In this document: in pieces, positions 1 through 9,067 of the stretch
Numbering within the stretch: the stretch's first letter is position 1
How the letters are laid out: every line of letters begins with the position of its first letter
Source: FEB-7 sp963698265
GTDB lineage: Bacteria > Pseudomonadota > Gammaproteobacteria > Burkholderiales > Usitatibacteraceae
Reading direction: 5' to 3'
Length of the DNA: 64,000 nt
Assembly: GCA_963698265.1 (NCBI GenBank)
Contig: CAVOQC010000002.1
Coordinates: 124,001 to 188,000 of the forward strand
Notes under the pieces: generated by a model
The model's input: only the letters and a program-made list of their open reading frames with translations
Database searches by the model: none
What the model was told of the DNA's origin: nothing
Translations under genes and position numbers: made by a program

Positions 1-1005
1 CGCCCGCCCCGCCGATTGCGAAGAGCCCATGGCGAGGCCAGCAAGGTTGGCGGCGATCCAGAAGACGGCCTGCGAGGTGCCGAAGTAGGCGACGGTCACC
101 ATCACGATCCAGGCGTAGAGCGTGATCCGAAGCGCCCGCACCTTGCCGATGCGGTCCTGCGCGTAGCCGAAGCCGAAGGCGCCGAGGGCGGCCGTCACGT
201 TCACGGCGAGGATGAGCAGGATCGTGTCCTTCGTCTCGAACCCCATCACCTGTTCGGCGTAGATCGCCGCGAGGGCGATGACGGTGGCCACGCCCGCCTG
301 GTAGAAGGTCCCGCAGGCGAAGACGGCGAGGAGATCGCGGTAGGCCATCGCCTCGCGCGCCGTGCGCGCGAGGCGCGCGAGCGCGTGCGACTGGCGCGCG
401 CTCGGCGGCAGCGGCACGGCTCTCTCGCGCAGCAGGGCGAAGGTGACGAGCGAGGCGAGCGCGAACATGCCCGCCGTGATGAGCATCGCGCCGGGAACCG
501 ATTGCGCCGCGGTCGAGCCGCGCGCCGGCGCGGTGAGGACCCAGGCGAGGCACAGGCCCAGGGAGAGGATGCCCCCGAAATAGCCGAGGCTCCAGCCCCA
601 GCCGGACACCTTGCCCACGGCCGCGGGCCGCGCGAGCTCGGTGAGGAAGGCGGCGTTCAGGTTCTCGCCGAGCGAGTACGCGACGTTCGAGACGACGATG
701 AAGGCGACCGCCCAGGCGACGTCGCCCGGGCCCGCGCCCGCGAGGAGGGCGGTGCCCGCCACGCAAAAGGCGGTGGTCGCCGCGAGCGCGCGCTTTTTCG
801 CCGCATGGGCGTCGGCCCACGCGCCCAGCAGCGGCCCCGCGACCATCACGATCGCGTAGGAGGCGCCGAGCGCCACGGTCCAGGCGAAAGTTGCCCACGG
901 CGCGTTGCCGGCCACGGTCGCCACGAAGTAGGCGTTGAACACCGCCGTGAGCACGACCGTGGTGTAGCCGGAATTGGCGAAGTCGTACATCGCCCAGCCG
1001 AACAC
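1..1005 (-). CDS. MFS transporter, UMF1 type (C-terminus cut by window edge)
   Basis: Translated on the minus strand, this open frame begins VFGWAMYDFANSGYTT, the first-helix signature of the UMF1/Atg22-like branch of the major facilitator superfamily. Several hydrophobic helices and a cytoplasmic loop follow. The protein should be an inner-membrane permease; the substrate cannot be read from sequence. The 3' end runs off the left edge, so the last helices are missing. The start is uncertain: the frame stays open upstream through the end of the S41 gene but has no ATG, GTG or TTG there. GTG at 1005 is therefore the first usable start, with ATG at 990 as the alternative. It lies directly downstream of the S41 gene on the same strand and could be co-transcribed with it. 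Confidence 0.75.
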   Translation of the reverse strand, partial: MFGWAMYDFANSGYTTVVLTAVFNAYFVATVAGNAPWATFAWTVALGASYAIVMVAGPLLGAWADAHAAKKRALAATTAFCVAGTALLAGAGPGDVAWAVAFIVVSNVAYSLGENLNAAFLTELARPAAVGKVSGWGWSLGYFGGILSLGLCLAWVLTAPARGSTAAQSVPGAMLITAGMFALASLVTFALLRERAVPLPPSARQSHALARLARTAREAMAYRDLLAVFACGTFYQAGVATVIALAAIYAEQVMGFETKDTILLILAVNVTAALGAFGFGYAQDRIGKVRALRITLYAWIVMVTVAYFGTSQAVFWIAANLAGLAMGSSQSAGRA

Positions 1006-1082
1006 CTCCCGGCGCGCGACCCCGGGGTTCAGCGCGGAGGGGGCGTCGGCGGCCAGCGCCGGTGCCTCGCGTTCGTCCGCGG

Positions 1083-2468
1083 CTACGATGCGCTTGCCCT
1101 GCGCTCGGAGGCGGCGTCGCCGCCCTTCGCCCGGAGCGCGGCCTGCGCCGCCTCGAGCACGCGGTCGCGGCCCGCGAGGAGATCGGCGACCGTGAGCGGC
1201 ACCGGCACGTCGGGCACCACGCCCACGCCCTCGATCCTGCGCCCGTCGGGAAAGGCGAACCCGACCTCGCTGTAGGCGAGCTTTCCGCCGCCCGGCACGT
1301 CGGCGTAGCCCATGTAGGCGAGCAGGCAACCGCAGGACGTCTGCCCCAGGACCGTCGCGCGGCCCTGGGACTGCAGGAGTGCCGCGAAGAGCTCGCTGCC
1401 GCTGCCGCTCGCGGCGTCCACGAGCACGGCCACGGGGCCGAGGTAGGTGCCGGTGCCCTCGAGCACCTGTTTCAGCTTGATCACCTCGATCCAGTCGAAG
1501 GCGAGGGTGATCGGCTTGCCGGTGCGGGTGAGCGCGCGGCCGAACTCGACCTTGCCCTCGAAGAGCCGCGCGGCCACGTTGCGCACCATGAGCGCCGAGC
1601 CGCCGGGATTGCCGCGCAGGTCGATCACCAGGCCGGGCGCCTTCCGGTGCTCCTCGATCGCCTCGATCATCCCGCCCTGCAGCGACTGCGACCAGCTCGT
1701 GAGGCGGACGTAGCCGAAGCCCGAGGGCAGCGCCCGGTGCGTGACGCGGGGCGCGCCCACGAAGCGCCGGCGCTCCAGCGATACGGTGAAGGGCGTGCCG
1801 TCGCCGCGCAGGAAGGTGGCGATGACCCGGGTGCCGGGGTCGCCCGAGAGGATGCGGCGCGCGGCCGAGCGGTGCCGGGCCAGCGCGGTGGAGCTCTCTC
1901 GCGCCTCGGCGAGCGCCCGGGCGTATGCCGCCTTTGCCGGCTCGCCGCCGACCTGGTCGAGCGCCATGCCGGCGCGCGCGCCGGCCCAGTGGGCATCGGA
2001 ATCGGGATGCACGCTCGTCACCACGAGACGGCCCGCGAGGGGCTGGAACGCGAAACCGAGGGAGACGGATTCGTGCCGTTCCTTGCGCTCGGCGCGCTGC
2101 GGCGATTCCACGCGGGTGTGCGCGTCGCGAAGTTCGCCGGCCATGTGGTCCAGGAGGTCCCAGAACTCCTCGTCGTTCGCCGCCGCCAGCGCGCGCGGGC
2201 TCCAGCGTTCGCGCGCCGCGGCCCAGTCCACGCCGTTCAACGCCGGGTCGTAGTAGCGCTCGTTCACCGTGTCCCACACGAAGTCGAGGGCGGCCCGCCG
2301 GCCCGCTTCGCCCAGCGCGGAATCGAGGACGCCGGGCTCGAGAGCGTCGTGCGACGGGACCACGGGCGCGACCCGGCGCGAAAGCAGGTTGTTGGGGTCG
2401 AACGCCGCGCAACCGGCCGCGAGGCAGGCGGCAAGGGCAAGGGTGGCGATGCGGCGCGGTTCAATCAT
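1083..2468 (-). CDS. S41-family peptidase-like lipoprotein
   Basis: This 461-residue protein starts with a lipoprotein signal peptide (LAAGC, Cys20 as lipidation site), so it probably sits in the outer membrane facing the periplasm. A PDZ-like segment lies around residues 135-235. The C-terminal-processing peptidase (S41) fold follows, with VIDLRGNPGG at 281-290 and the serine motif SGSGSE at 354-359. Where Tsp/CtpA proteases carry the catalytic Lys in a TFGKG motif, this protein has TSCGC (377-381), so the usual Ser-Lys dyad is not visible. It may use a different catalytic arrangement or be inactive. The ATG at 2468 was chosen over one 24 bases upstream because it starts right at the signal peptide. 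Confidence 0.85.
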   Translation of the reverse strand: MIEPRRIATLALAACLAAGCAAFDPNNLLSRRVAPVVPSHDALEPGVLDSALGEAGRRAALDFVWDTVNERYYDPALNGVDWAAARERWSPRALAAANDEEFWDLLDHMAGELRDAHTRVESPQRAERKERHESVSLGFAFQPLAGRLVVTSVHPDSDAHWAGARAGMALDQVGGEPAKAAYARALAEARESSTALARHRSAARRILSGDPGTRVIATFLRGDGTPFTVSLERRRFVGAPRVTHRALPSGFGYVRLTSWSQSLQGGMIEAIEEHRKAPGLVIDLRGNPGGSALMVRNVAARLFEGKVEFGRALTRTGKPITLAFDWIEVIKLKQVLEGTGTYLGPVAVLVDAASGSGSELFAALLQSQGRATVLGQTSCGCLLAYMGYADVPGGGKLAYSEVGFAFPDGRRIEGVGVVPDVPVPLTVADLLAGRDRVLEAAQAALRAKGGDAASERRASAS

Positions 2469-2552
2469 GGGGCCGTTGGCGAGTGCGGGCACGGGCTGGG
2501 CGAAACGCGGCTAGACTGGCAGCGCCGCTTCCGACCCAGAATAACCGATTCC

Positions 2553-3308
2553 ATGATTCGCCCGGCGCACTCCAGTCTCGTCGCAGCCCTTTTCGCGGCC
2601 GCCTGCGCGGTCGCGCCTGCGCCGCCGTCCGCCCCGGTGGCGGGCGCGAGACCCGATCCGGCGCCTTTCTCGACGGCCGTCGCCCTCGACGCCCTTCCGC
2701 CGGGGTGGGTGCCCTTCCGGTTCGCGCGCTTCAAGAAGCCCACGGACTACCGGCTGGTCGCGCTCGAGGGCACGGTCGCGCTGGAGGCGACCGCGGATTC
2801 CTCGGCCTCCGGGCTGCGCTTCGACACGGTCGCGGACGTCGCCGAGTTTCCCTGGCTCAGCTGGCGCTGGAAGGTGCCGGCGTTGAACGGGAAGGCCGAC
2901 AACACCCTCGCGCACGTCGAGGATTCGCCCGCGCGCGTCATCGTCATCTTCGAGGGCGGGCGCGAGGAGCTTCCCGAGGACGAGCGGATGAACTACGACC
3001 TCGCCAAGGCGATGGGGGGGCACGGGTTGCCCTACGCGACCCTCATGTACATCTGGGAAAACCACCTGCCGGAAGGCGCGATCATCACGCACCACTTCAC
3101 CACGCGCGTGAAGATGATCGTCGCCGGCAACGGCAAGCGCGACCTCGGCGAGTGGCACGAGGAGCGCGTGAACCTGCTCGAGGACTACCGGCGCGCCTTC
3201 GACGAGGAGCCGCCGCGCGTACGGGCCGTGGGCATCATGAGCGATTCCGACAACACCGGCGAGCGCACGGTCGCCTACTACGGCGACATCCGCTTCGGCC
3301 GTCGCTGA
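2553..3308 (+). CDS. DUF3047 family exported protein
   Basis: This 251-residue protein has a hydrophobic N-terminal signal peptide ending near AAACAVAPAP; a lipoprotein reading with Cys18 is possible but the lipobox is poor. The body matches the DUF3047 family: a conserved WLSWRWKVP segment, then LMYIWEN and a C-terminal AVGIMSDSDNTG with YYGDIRFG. The function of the family is unknown. The gene is divergent from the S41 gene across 84 bases and convergent with the SPOR gene, so it is probably transcribed alone. Confidence 0.8.
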   Translation: MIRPAHSSLVAALFAAACAVAPAPPSAPVAGARPDPAPFSTAVALDALPPGWVPFRFARFKKPTDYRLVALEGTVALEATADSSASGLRFDTVADVAEFPWLSWRWKVPALNGKADNTLAHVEDSPARVIVIFEGGREELPEDERMNYDLAKAMGGHGLPYATLMYIWENHLPEGAIITHHFTTRVKMIVAGNGKRDLGEWHEERVNLLEDYRRAFDEEPPRVRAVGIMSDSDNTGERTVAYYGDIRFGRR

Positions 3309-3320
3309 GGTTCCGGGCCG

Positions 3321-4016
3321 CTACTTCTGCGCGGCCTGCTTCGCCGCTTCCGCGCCGCCCTCGCCGGGCGGGCAGTTGACGGCGCGAAGCGTCGAGTTGG
3401 GGTACTCGCGCTGCAGGAGCGCGAGTCTCGCGACGAGCAGCGTGTCGGGGTCGCGCACGAGGAACACCGATTCCTTCACCTCTTTGGCGAACGGGCCGAC
3501 CTGCGCGCCGCGCGCGCCCTTGGCTTCCACGAGGACGAGGAAGCGCCGGGCCGCTTCCTCGGTAGAGAAGACGCCGAGCGAGATGGCGTGGTCCGGGCGA
3601 AGCGACAGGTCGCTCATGCCCTGGCGGCGCAGGACCGAGGCGGCCTGCTCGGCGGCGCGGCGGTCCTTCGCGGGCGGGATGTAGACCCAGTGGCGCGTGA
3701 TCTCCTCGACCTTGCGCTCGGTGAAGCGATCGCCCAGCTTCATTGCGGCGAAAGCCTCGCGGGCCTGGACCACGTCGGCGGGCGCGATGCCGGCGAACTC
3801 CACGCAGGCCGCGCCCGCGATGGCCTGCACCTGCTGGCGCGTCTCCTCGGCCCGGCGCGCGGCGATGACCGGCGGAATGACGGCGACGATCTTCGCGGAT
3901 TCGCGATTGCGCTCCCGGCGCGAGAAATCGGGCTCGGCCGGCGGCGCGGTGAGCCACAGGTGTGCGCCGAAGGCGAGGTTCGCGACGAGCAGCAGGAAGA
4001 AGAGCAGGCGGGACAC
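3321..4016 (-). CDS. SPOR domain-containing membrane protein
   Basis: This 231-residue protein has one N-terminal transmembrane helix (SRLLFFLLLVANLAFGAHLWL), then a charged helical segment and a SPOR-like domain at about 110-180 (WVYIPP, ISLGVFSTEEAARRF). SPOR domains bind septal, stem-peptide-poor peptidoglycan, so a periplasmic wall-binding role is likely. It starts at a GTG five bases after the coaX stop, so it is translated as part of the birA-coaX unit. Pairing of a SPOR gene with birA and coaX is an arrangement I recall from betaproteobacteria. The C-terminal tail is Ala/Lys-rich. Confidence 0.8.
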   Translation of the reverse strand: MSRLLFFLLLVANLAFGAHLWLTAPPAEPDFSRRERNRESAKIVAVIPPVIAARRAEETRQQVQAIAGAACVEFAGIAPADVVQAREAFAAMKLGDRFTERKVEEITRHWVYIPPAKDRRAAEQAASVLRRQGMSDLSLRPDHAISLGVFSTEEAARRFLVLVEAKGARGAQVGPFAKEVKESVFLVRDPDTLLVARLALLQREYPNSTLRAVNCPPGEGGAEAAKQAAQK

Positions 4017-4021
4017 GGGCG

Positions 4022-4771
4022 TCAGGATGCGCGGGAGATCAGGACCAGGCCGTCGAGAACGAGATTGTCGTTCAAGGCGACGGGCAGGGGAAGCCGCCCG
4101 GCGAGCTCGGGAGCCCCGCCACCCGAGAGCACGATGCGTTCGGGCGCGATGCCTTCGGCCTGCATGGCCTCGCGCATGCGCGCGATCGCCCCCAGCGCGG
4201 CCTGCACGGACCCGGTGGTGATCGCATCCGGCGTGCTCTTCGGGAAGGCGTCGAAGTCGCCCTGCGTGCGGCGAAGCTGCGCCGTACCCCCCTCGAGCGA
4301 GCGGCGCATGAGCGCCGGCCCGGGCACGATGAGCCCGCCCGGGAAGAAGCCGTCCGCGCGCAGCGCGTCCACGGTGAGCGCGGTGCCCGCGTTCACCACG
4401 AGCTGGTGCACGCGCGCCTCGCCGTGGGCCGCGATGAGCGCGGCCCAGCGGTCGGTGCCGAGTTGCGCGGGGTCGCGGTAGCCGCTGGTCACGCCGAGCT
4501 GCTCGCCGCGCGAGACGATGAGGGAAAGCAGCAGGTCGTGGCGCGCGCAGGCCTCGTAGACCAGGCGCTGGACCTCGCGGCCGCCGACGTTGGAGCCGAG
4601 GGCGCGCGTGCCCGGCGGCATGGGCGGCCAGTCGCGGCCGAGCTTCCTCGCCTCGACGCTCGCAATCGCGCCGCGCGCGACCCACGCCTCGCCCACGCGA
4701 AGCCCCCACTTCACGCGCGTGTTGCCCGCGTCGATGGCGAAGACGGGAACCGGTGCGGGAACGAGGCTCAT
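4022..4771 (-). CDS. coaX: Type III pantothenate kinase
   Basis: CoaX phosphorylates pantothenate with ATP, the first step of coenzyme A synthesis. The 249-residue length is normal. The N-terminal phosphate-binding motif AIDAGNTRVKWG (12-23), the GTDRWAALIAAHG block, VVNAGTALTVDAL and the FPGGLIVPG segment are the family signatures of the type III (ASKHA-fold) enzyme. Its ATG overlaps the birA stop by four bases (ATGA), which indicates translational coupling. A birA-coaX pair is common in beta- and gammaproteobacteria. No other pantothenate kinase gene is visible in the window. Confidence 0.95.
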   Translation of the reverse strand: MSLVPAPVPVFAIDAGNTRVKWGLRVGEAWVARGAIASVEARKLGRDWPPMPPGTRALGSNVGGREVQRLVYEACARHDLLLSLIVSRGEQLGVTSGYRDPAQLGTDRWAALIAAHGEARVHQLVVNAGTALTVDALRADGFFPGGLIVPGPALMRRSLEGGTAQLRRTQGDFDAFPKSTPDAITTGSVQAALGAIARMREAMQAEGIAPERIVLSGGGAPELAGRLPLPVALNDNLVLDGLVLISRAS

Positions 4772-5742
4772 GCGGGGCGCAGCGAGATCTCGGCGGAGGT
4801 GAGGCGCGACCTGCTGCCGCCGGCGTCGACCACGAGGGCGCCGTCTTCCGCGACGTCGATCACCTTCGCCTCGCGGGGCGGCTCGCCGCCGGCGAGTACG
4901 GTCACCGTGCGCCCGGCGTAGGCGTGGCGCGCCTTCCACTCCTCGCGGAACGCCGCGAAGCCCTCGCGGCCGAAGCGCTCCAGGGCGGCGACCAGCTCGG
5001 CGACCAGGTCCGCGAGGAGGGCGTTTCGCGAAGGCAGCGGGCCGCCCAGGGAGGCCACGTCGGTCGCCGGCTGGTCGATGCGCCGCGCCAGCGCCTCGCC
5101 GAGGCGATAGTTGATTCCCACGCCCACGACGGCCGCCGTGGGCCCGAGCATCTCGCCGGAGGTCTCCACGAGGATGCCGCCGAGCTTCTTCCAGTCGTGC
5201 ACGAGGTCGTTGGGCCACTTCACGCCGACGCCGCGCACGCCGGCGCGCTCGAGGGCCCGCGCCGCCGCCACGGCGACCGCGAGCGAAAGCCCCGCCAGGT
5301 GCCCCGGGCCCTGCTCGAAGCGCCACAGCAGCGAGAAGGTGAGGGAGGCGCCGAGCCCCGCCTGCCAGCCGCGGCCGCGGCGCCCGCGCCCGGCCTTCTG
5401 CCACTCGGCGACGACGCAGGTGCCGGACGGCGCGCCCGCCTGGGCGAGACCGGCGAGGTGCGTGCTCGTGGAATCGACCTCGTCCAGGAAGGTGAGGCGC
5501 ACGCGCGAGGCGGCCGGCCCCAGGCGCGAGACGATGGCGTGGGCGTCGAGGAACTCCACCGGCTCGGCGAGCCGGTAGCCCTTGCCCGGCACCGAGAACA
5601 CTTCCACTCCCAGCGACTCGGCGCCCTTCAGCGCCTCCGACAGCGCGGCGCGCGAGCGCTGGAGCGTGCGCGCGACTTCGGCGCCGGAATGGAAGCGCCC
5701 GTCGGCCAGCAGGCGCAGCGCGCGGAACGTGAGCGGCCCCAT
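4768..5742 (-). CDS. birA: Biotin-[acetyl-CoA-carboxylase] ligase BirA with N-terminal HTH
   Basis: BirA makes biotinyl-AMP and transfers biotin to the carrier subunit of acetyl-CoA carboxylase. This 324-residue protein has an N-terminal winged helix (about 1-65: SGAEVARTLQRSRAALSEALKGA), so it may also act as a repressor. The catalytic domain carries LDEVDSTSTHLA, the biotinyl-AMP loop KAGRGRRGRGW and the KWPNDL motif. A C-terminal SH3-like cap follows. The ATG at 5742 gives the usual N-terminus; an ATG 30 bases upstream lies inside the preceding HAD gene. It follows the HAD stop by two bases and overlaps coaX. Confidence 0.94.
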   Translation of the reverse strand: MGPLTFRALRLLADGRFHSGAEVARTLQRSRAALSEALKGAESLGVEVFSVPGKGYRLAEPVEFLDAHAIVSRLGPAASRVRLTFLDEVDSTSTHLAGLAQAGAPSGTCVVAEWQKAGRGRRGRGWQAGLGASLTFSLLWRFEQGPGHLAGLSLAVAVAAARALERAGVRGVGVKWPNDLVHDWKKLGGILVETSGEMLGPTAAVVGVGINYRLGEALARRIDQPATDVASLGGPLPSRNALLADLVAELVAALERFGREGFAAFREEWKARHAYAGRTVTVLAGGEPPREAKVIDVAEDGALVVDAGGSRSRLTSAEISLRPA

Positions 5743-5744
5743 GC

Positions 5745-6617
5745 CTAGCGCTCGCGGTGCTCCGCGCGGCATTCGAAGGCCTCGCGGCGGTAGGCGATGT
5801 CGGCGATCACGGCGTCGAGCAGCAGCGCCATGCGCCGGGAGAGCTTGCTGCCCCTGCGGTAGTCGGCCTCGGCGATGTAGTCGGCGCGCCCGGCCTCGAG
5901 CAGGCGCACGCAGATGCCCTTCTCGCGCTCCTTGTGCGCCCCGTAGACCGCGACCGTGTGCCCCCCGTTCTTCTTGGTGAGCGCCATCGAGGGCACGTCG
6001 GTCATGCCGTCGCCCACGTAGATCATGTTCTGGAAGGGAATGGGCCGCTCGGCCTCGGGCATGTGCTCGTTGATCGACTCGGTGACCGCTTCCCGCCCCT
6101 TGTTGATGCGAAACAGGAACTGGGTCTTGAGGGTGTCCGTGACCAGGAGCTTCGGGAAGGTGGCCACGCCGTGGTGGTTGAAGTGGTACTCGGAGGCGTA
6201 GATGCGCTTGAAGTGCCGGCGAATGGAGACGCCGTCGAGGATCTCCTTCTGCCCGGCCGAGATCACGTAGTGGTGCAGCTTCACCTTGCCGCCGCTCTCG
6301 CGGCGCACGTAGGCGTTCACGCGCCGGAACCAGCCCTCCACGCCGGGAAAGTAGCGGATGGCCTTCGCCATCTTCGCGAAGTCGGCCCGCTTCACCGCGA
6401 TCCGCTGCCGATCGAGGGACTCGAGGATGTGGCGCATGTAGACCAGCATCATGTCCGACTCGGTGGCGAGCGCCTCCTCGTTCACGCGCTTCCAGAATTC
6501 CCGCGGCGCGATGCCCATGCGCGGCAGCACCGTGTACTCCTGCATCGGCTGCGGCGAGAGCGTGCCGTCGAAGTCGTAGACGAGCGCGATGGCGTTCTGG
6601 AAGAAGCGGGCGGGCAT
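5745..6617 (-). CDS. HAD-superfamily phosphatase
   Basis: This 290-residue soluble protein carries HAD motif I as VYDFDGTLS (13-21), a motif II Ser region (HYVISAGQKE) and motif III as YVGDGMTDVPSM with the two acidic residues. The long cap between motifs I and II (about residues 30-130) suggests a C1-capped phosphatase for small molecules. The substrate cannot be predicted. It is the first gene of the minus-strand run that continues into birA and coaX. The 175 bases between it and the divergent bcsC would hold both promoters. Confidence 0.85.
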   Translation of the reverse strand: MPARFFQNAIALVYDFDGTLSPQPMQEYTVLPRMGIAPREFWKRVNEEALATESDMMLVYMRHILESLDRQRIAVKRADFAKMAKAIRYFPGVEGWFRRVNAYVRRESGGKVKLHHYVISAGQKEILDGVSIRRHFKRIYASEYHFNHHGVATFPKLLVTDTLKTQFLFRINKGREAVTESINEHMPEAERPIPFQNMIYVGDGMTDVPSMALTKKNGGHTVAVYGAHKEREKGICVRLLEAGRADYIAEADYRRGSKLSRRMALLLDAVIADIAYRREAFECRAEHRER

Positions 6618-6792
6618 GAAGCCATTGTAGCCATTCGCCGCCTTTGCGCGGCCGGCGGACAGGTGCGGAAGCGGCGCGAATGGGGGATACTTCGCCGCTC
6701 AGCTCGAGTCACGCAGCAGGCAGGCGACCGGGAACCGTCGTACCGGCGACCGCCGAAGAACAAAGCGGTGACAACAACGAGACGGGCGCACG

Positions 6793-9066
6793 ATGGGGAA
6801 TTTCCTCGAACGGCGAATGCGCGGTATCTCACGGTTGCCTAGGTCGCCGTGGATCGCGTGCGCGCTCGCGTGCGCCGCGTCCGCGGCCGGCCCGGACCCG
6901 CCCCGCCCCGCCAGCGGCTCCGTCGTGGAGTACGGGGAATCACCGCCTTCCGGCGTCCTCTACCACGAGGAATCGGGCGGACTCATCACGCCGCTCGCAA
7001 AGCCCTCGCCCGGAAGCGGCCGCAAGCCGCTACCTCCGCTGCCCGCCCGCGATGCCAAGGCTGCCGGGTCTCGCGCGCCGGTGGTGAGCGCTCCCGCGGT
7101 CGAGGGCAAGACCCGGGTGGGCAAGTCGCCGGGCGCACCGGGGGCGGCGAAGCCTGCGGTGAAGGTTGCGGCGCCCGCGCCCGCAGCCGTTTCGCCGTCA
7201 CTGGTGGCGCCCCAGCCAGTTGCCAAGACCGAAGAGGAGATCCGCCAGGAGCGCCGGCGCGAGTACGAAACGCTCCTGGCGGGACTCTTCGACGGGGCCG
7301 CGCCGCCCGTGGATCGCGCCCGTCGCATCGATGAGGCGGCGGGGTCGCTCGTCGTGTCCTTCCGGGATGCCGGCACCGCCGCGCGGCTGGGCTGGCTCTG
7401 GCTCGAGGGCAAGGACCCCGCCAGCGCGGCGCTGTGGTTCCAGCGGGCGCGCACCTGGCGCCCCGGCGACGAGGAGGCCACGCAGGGGCTCGCGATTGCT
7501 TCGCTGGCCGAGCGAAACTTCGCGGCCGCCCTGGCGCTCGCCGATGAATTGCCGGAAGGCTCGGCGGCGCGCCGCGAGGCGAGGCTCGGCGCGTGGATCG
7601 GCATTGGGCAGGGCGAGTACGCCTTCGGCCGTTACGGCGGGGCCATCGAGGCCTTCGATCGCGCTGCCGCCGCGGGCGAGCTTCCCCGTTACGTGCGAAT
7701 GCTGCGCGCGTGGAGCCGGCTCAAGGCGGGCGACGCAACGGCGGCCGCGGCGGACTTCGCCCTCCTGTACCGCGAATCGCCGGACCTCGAGGCGGCGCAG
7801 GGCGTGCTGGCCGCCGTGCCGTCGGGCCCGCTTCCGGTCGATGCGGTGGTTGCTTCCACGGAGCCGCTGGCCTCCCTCATGCGGGAACGCAAGGCGGGGG
7901 ATGCGTTCCGTTCGCGACGCTTCCTGGAAGCGCGGTCTCTCGACCCTTCACGCTGGGGCAGCCTCGGGTCGCCGGGCGTCCTGGCGGCGATGGGCGCGAT
8001 CGGCCGGCGCGAGAAGTCCGGGCAGGAAGGATCGTCCAGGCTCTCGACCGACTTCGCTCCGGTGGCCGGCGTCTCTTTCCCGGTCGGCGCCCATGCCGCC
8101 GTGTCGGTCCGGACGGAGCGCGCGACATTGGATGCCGGCATTATCGAGCCGGGCGCGACCCTTGGATCCGCGCCCGAGCAGGCGATCCCCCTGGCGGCGG
8201 CGCCGGTACGCGCCACCCTTCGCGAATCGACGGCGAGCCTGCGATGGGAGCACGGGGTCGCCATCCTGGCCACCGCGGGCGACGGGGTGAAGGGCGGCGT
8301 GGTGAGCGCAAGGCCCACCGGCAGCGTGGATGTTGCGGCCACGCCCGAATGGGGCCAGGCCCAGGCCCGCGCCTACGCGGAGCCGGTGCGCGAATCCGTC
8401 CTCGCGTGGGCGGGCATGGCCGATCCCCATGGTGGTCCCGCGTGGGGGGGCGTGCGGCGGCTCGGAGTGGAAGCCCGCGCGCTCTATCTTGGTTCCGCCC
8501 CCTATTCCGCGGGCTTGCAAGTACGCGCGGAACGACTGGTTGGCACGCGCGTGGCCGCCAACGAGCGCCGGGCGATCGACGCGAGCCTCGGCCGCGACCT
8601 CGGCTTGCCCGGGTTCGCGTACTCCTCCCTCGGCTTCGCCGCGGGCCACGATGCCTACGAGAAGAACCTCAGCCACTACACGCTCGGCCATGGCGGTTAC
8701 TTCAGCCCGCAGTCGTACCGCAAGGCCGGCCTCGCCTTCGACTTCATGACCGAGGAAGGCAAGGCGTGGCTCGTCCGCGGCCGGGCCAGCGCGGCGCGCA
8801 CCTGGAAGCGCGAGGACGCCGCGCCCTACCTCCCGCTCGAATCCGGCGCCCGCGCGTACGACGGCTCGCGTTCCCGAGGGCACGAGGCTTCGGTTCGCCT
8901 GGGCGCGGTGGCGCAGCTCTCGCCCCGCATCCAGGCCGGTTTCGCCTTCGGGCGCGGCGTCTCGCCGCAATGGAGCGAGAAGTTCGCGTTCCTGGAGGTG
9001 CGCGTGCTGTTCGAGCCGCGGCGCGGGGTGGTGAGTTCGGATCTTCCCGTCGTGAGGGGAGACTAG
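6793..9066 (+). CDS. bcsC: Short BcsC-like TPR and outer-membrane export protein
   Basis: BcsC takes cellulose across the periplasm and outer membrane. This version is 757 residues against about 1150 in E. coli. It has an N-terminal signal segment (about 12-40), a Pro/Ala/Lys-rich linker to about 150, a limited TPR-like helical block (about 165-345), and a BcsC-type C-terminal beta-barrel with the diagnostic LGHGGYFSPQSYRKAG and a final aromatic strand. The shortening falls in the TPR region. It lies first in the operon, one base before the bcsA GTG, instead of last as in enterobacteria. ATG 6793 was used; ATG 6817 would start closer to the signal peptide. Confidence 0.82.
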   Translation: MGNFLERRMRGISRLPRSPWIACALACAASAAGPDPPRPASGSVVEYGESPPSGVLYHEESGGLITPLAKPSPGSGRKPLPPLPARDAKAAGSRAPVVSAPAVEGKTRVGKSPGAPGAAKPAVKVAAPAPAAVSPSLVAPQPVAKTEEEIRQERRREYETLLAGLFDGAAPPVDRARRIDEAAGSLVVSFRDAGTAARLGWLWLEGKDPASAALWFQRARTWRPGDEEATQGLAIASLAERNFAAALALADELPEGSAARREARLGAWIGIGQGEYAFGRYGGAIEAFDRAAAAGELPRYVRMLRAWSRLKAGDATAAAADFALLYRESPDLEAAQGVLAAVPSGPLPVDAVVASTEPLASLMRERKAGDAFRSRRFLEARSLDPSRWGSLGSPGVLAAMGAIGRREKSGQEGSSRLSTDFAPVAGVSFPVGAHAAVSVRTERATLDAGIIEPGATLGSAPEQAIPLAAAPVRATLRESTASLRWEHGVAILATAGDGVKGGVVSARPTGSVDVAATPEWGQAQARAYAEPVRESVLAWAGMADPHGGPAWGGVRRLGVEARALYLGSAPYSAGLQVRAERLVGTRVAANERRAIDASLGRDLGLPGFAYSSLGFAAGHDAYEKNLSHYTLGHGGYFSPQSYRKAGLAFDFMTEEGKAWLVRGRASAARTWKREDAAPYLPLESGARAYDGSRSRGHEASVRLGAVAQLSPRIQAGFAFGRGVSPQWSEKFAFLEVRVLFEPRRGVVSSDLPVVRGD

Positions 9067-9067
9067 C

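Noticed and set aside
1006..1200. A longer N-terminus for the UMF1 transporter
   Set aside because: The frame is open through the end of the S41 gene but contains no ATG, GTG or TTG, and the residues do not resemble the family.
6618..6792. Possible c-di-GMP riboswitch upstream of bcsC
   Set aside because: A CACGCAGCAGGCAG string recalled the GEMM class, but the GGCAAACC and GACGCAAAGC core blocks and the paired stems are missing.
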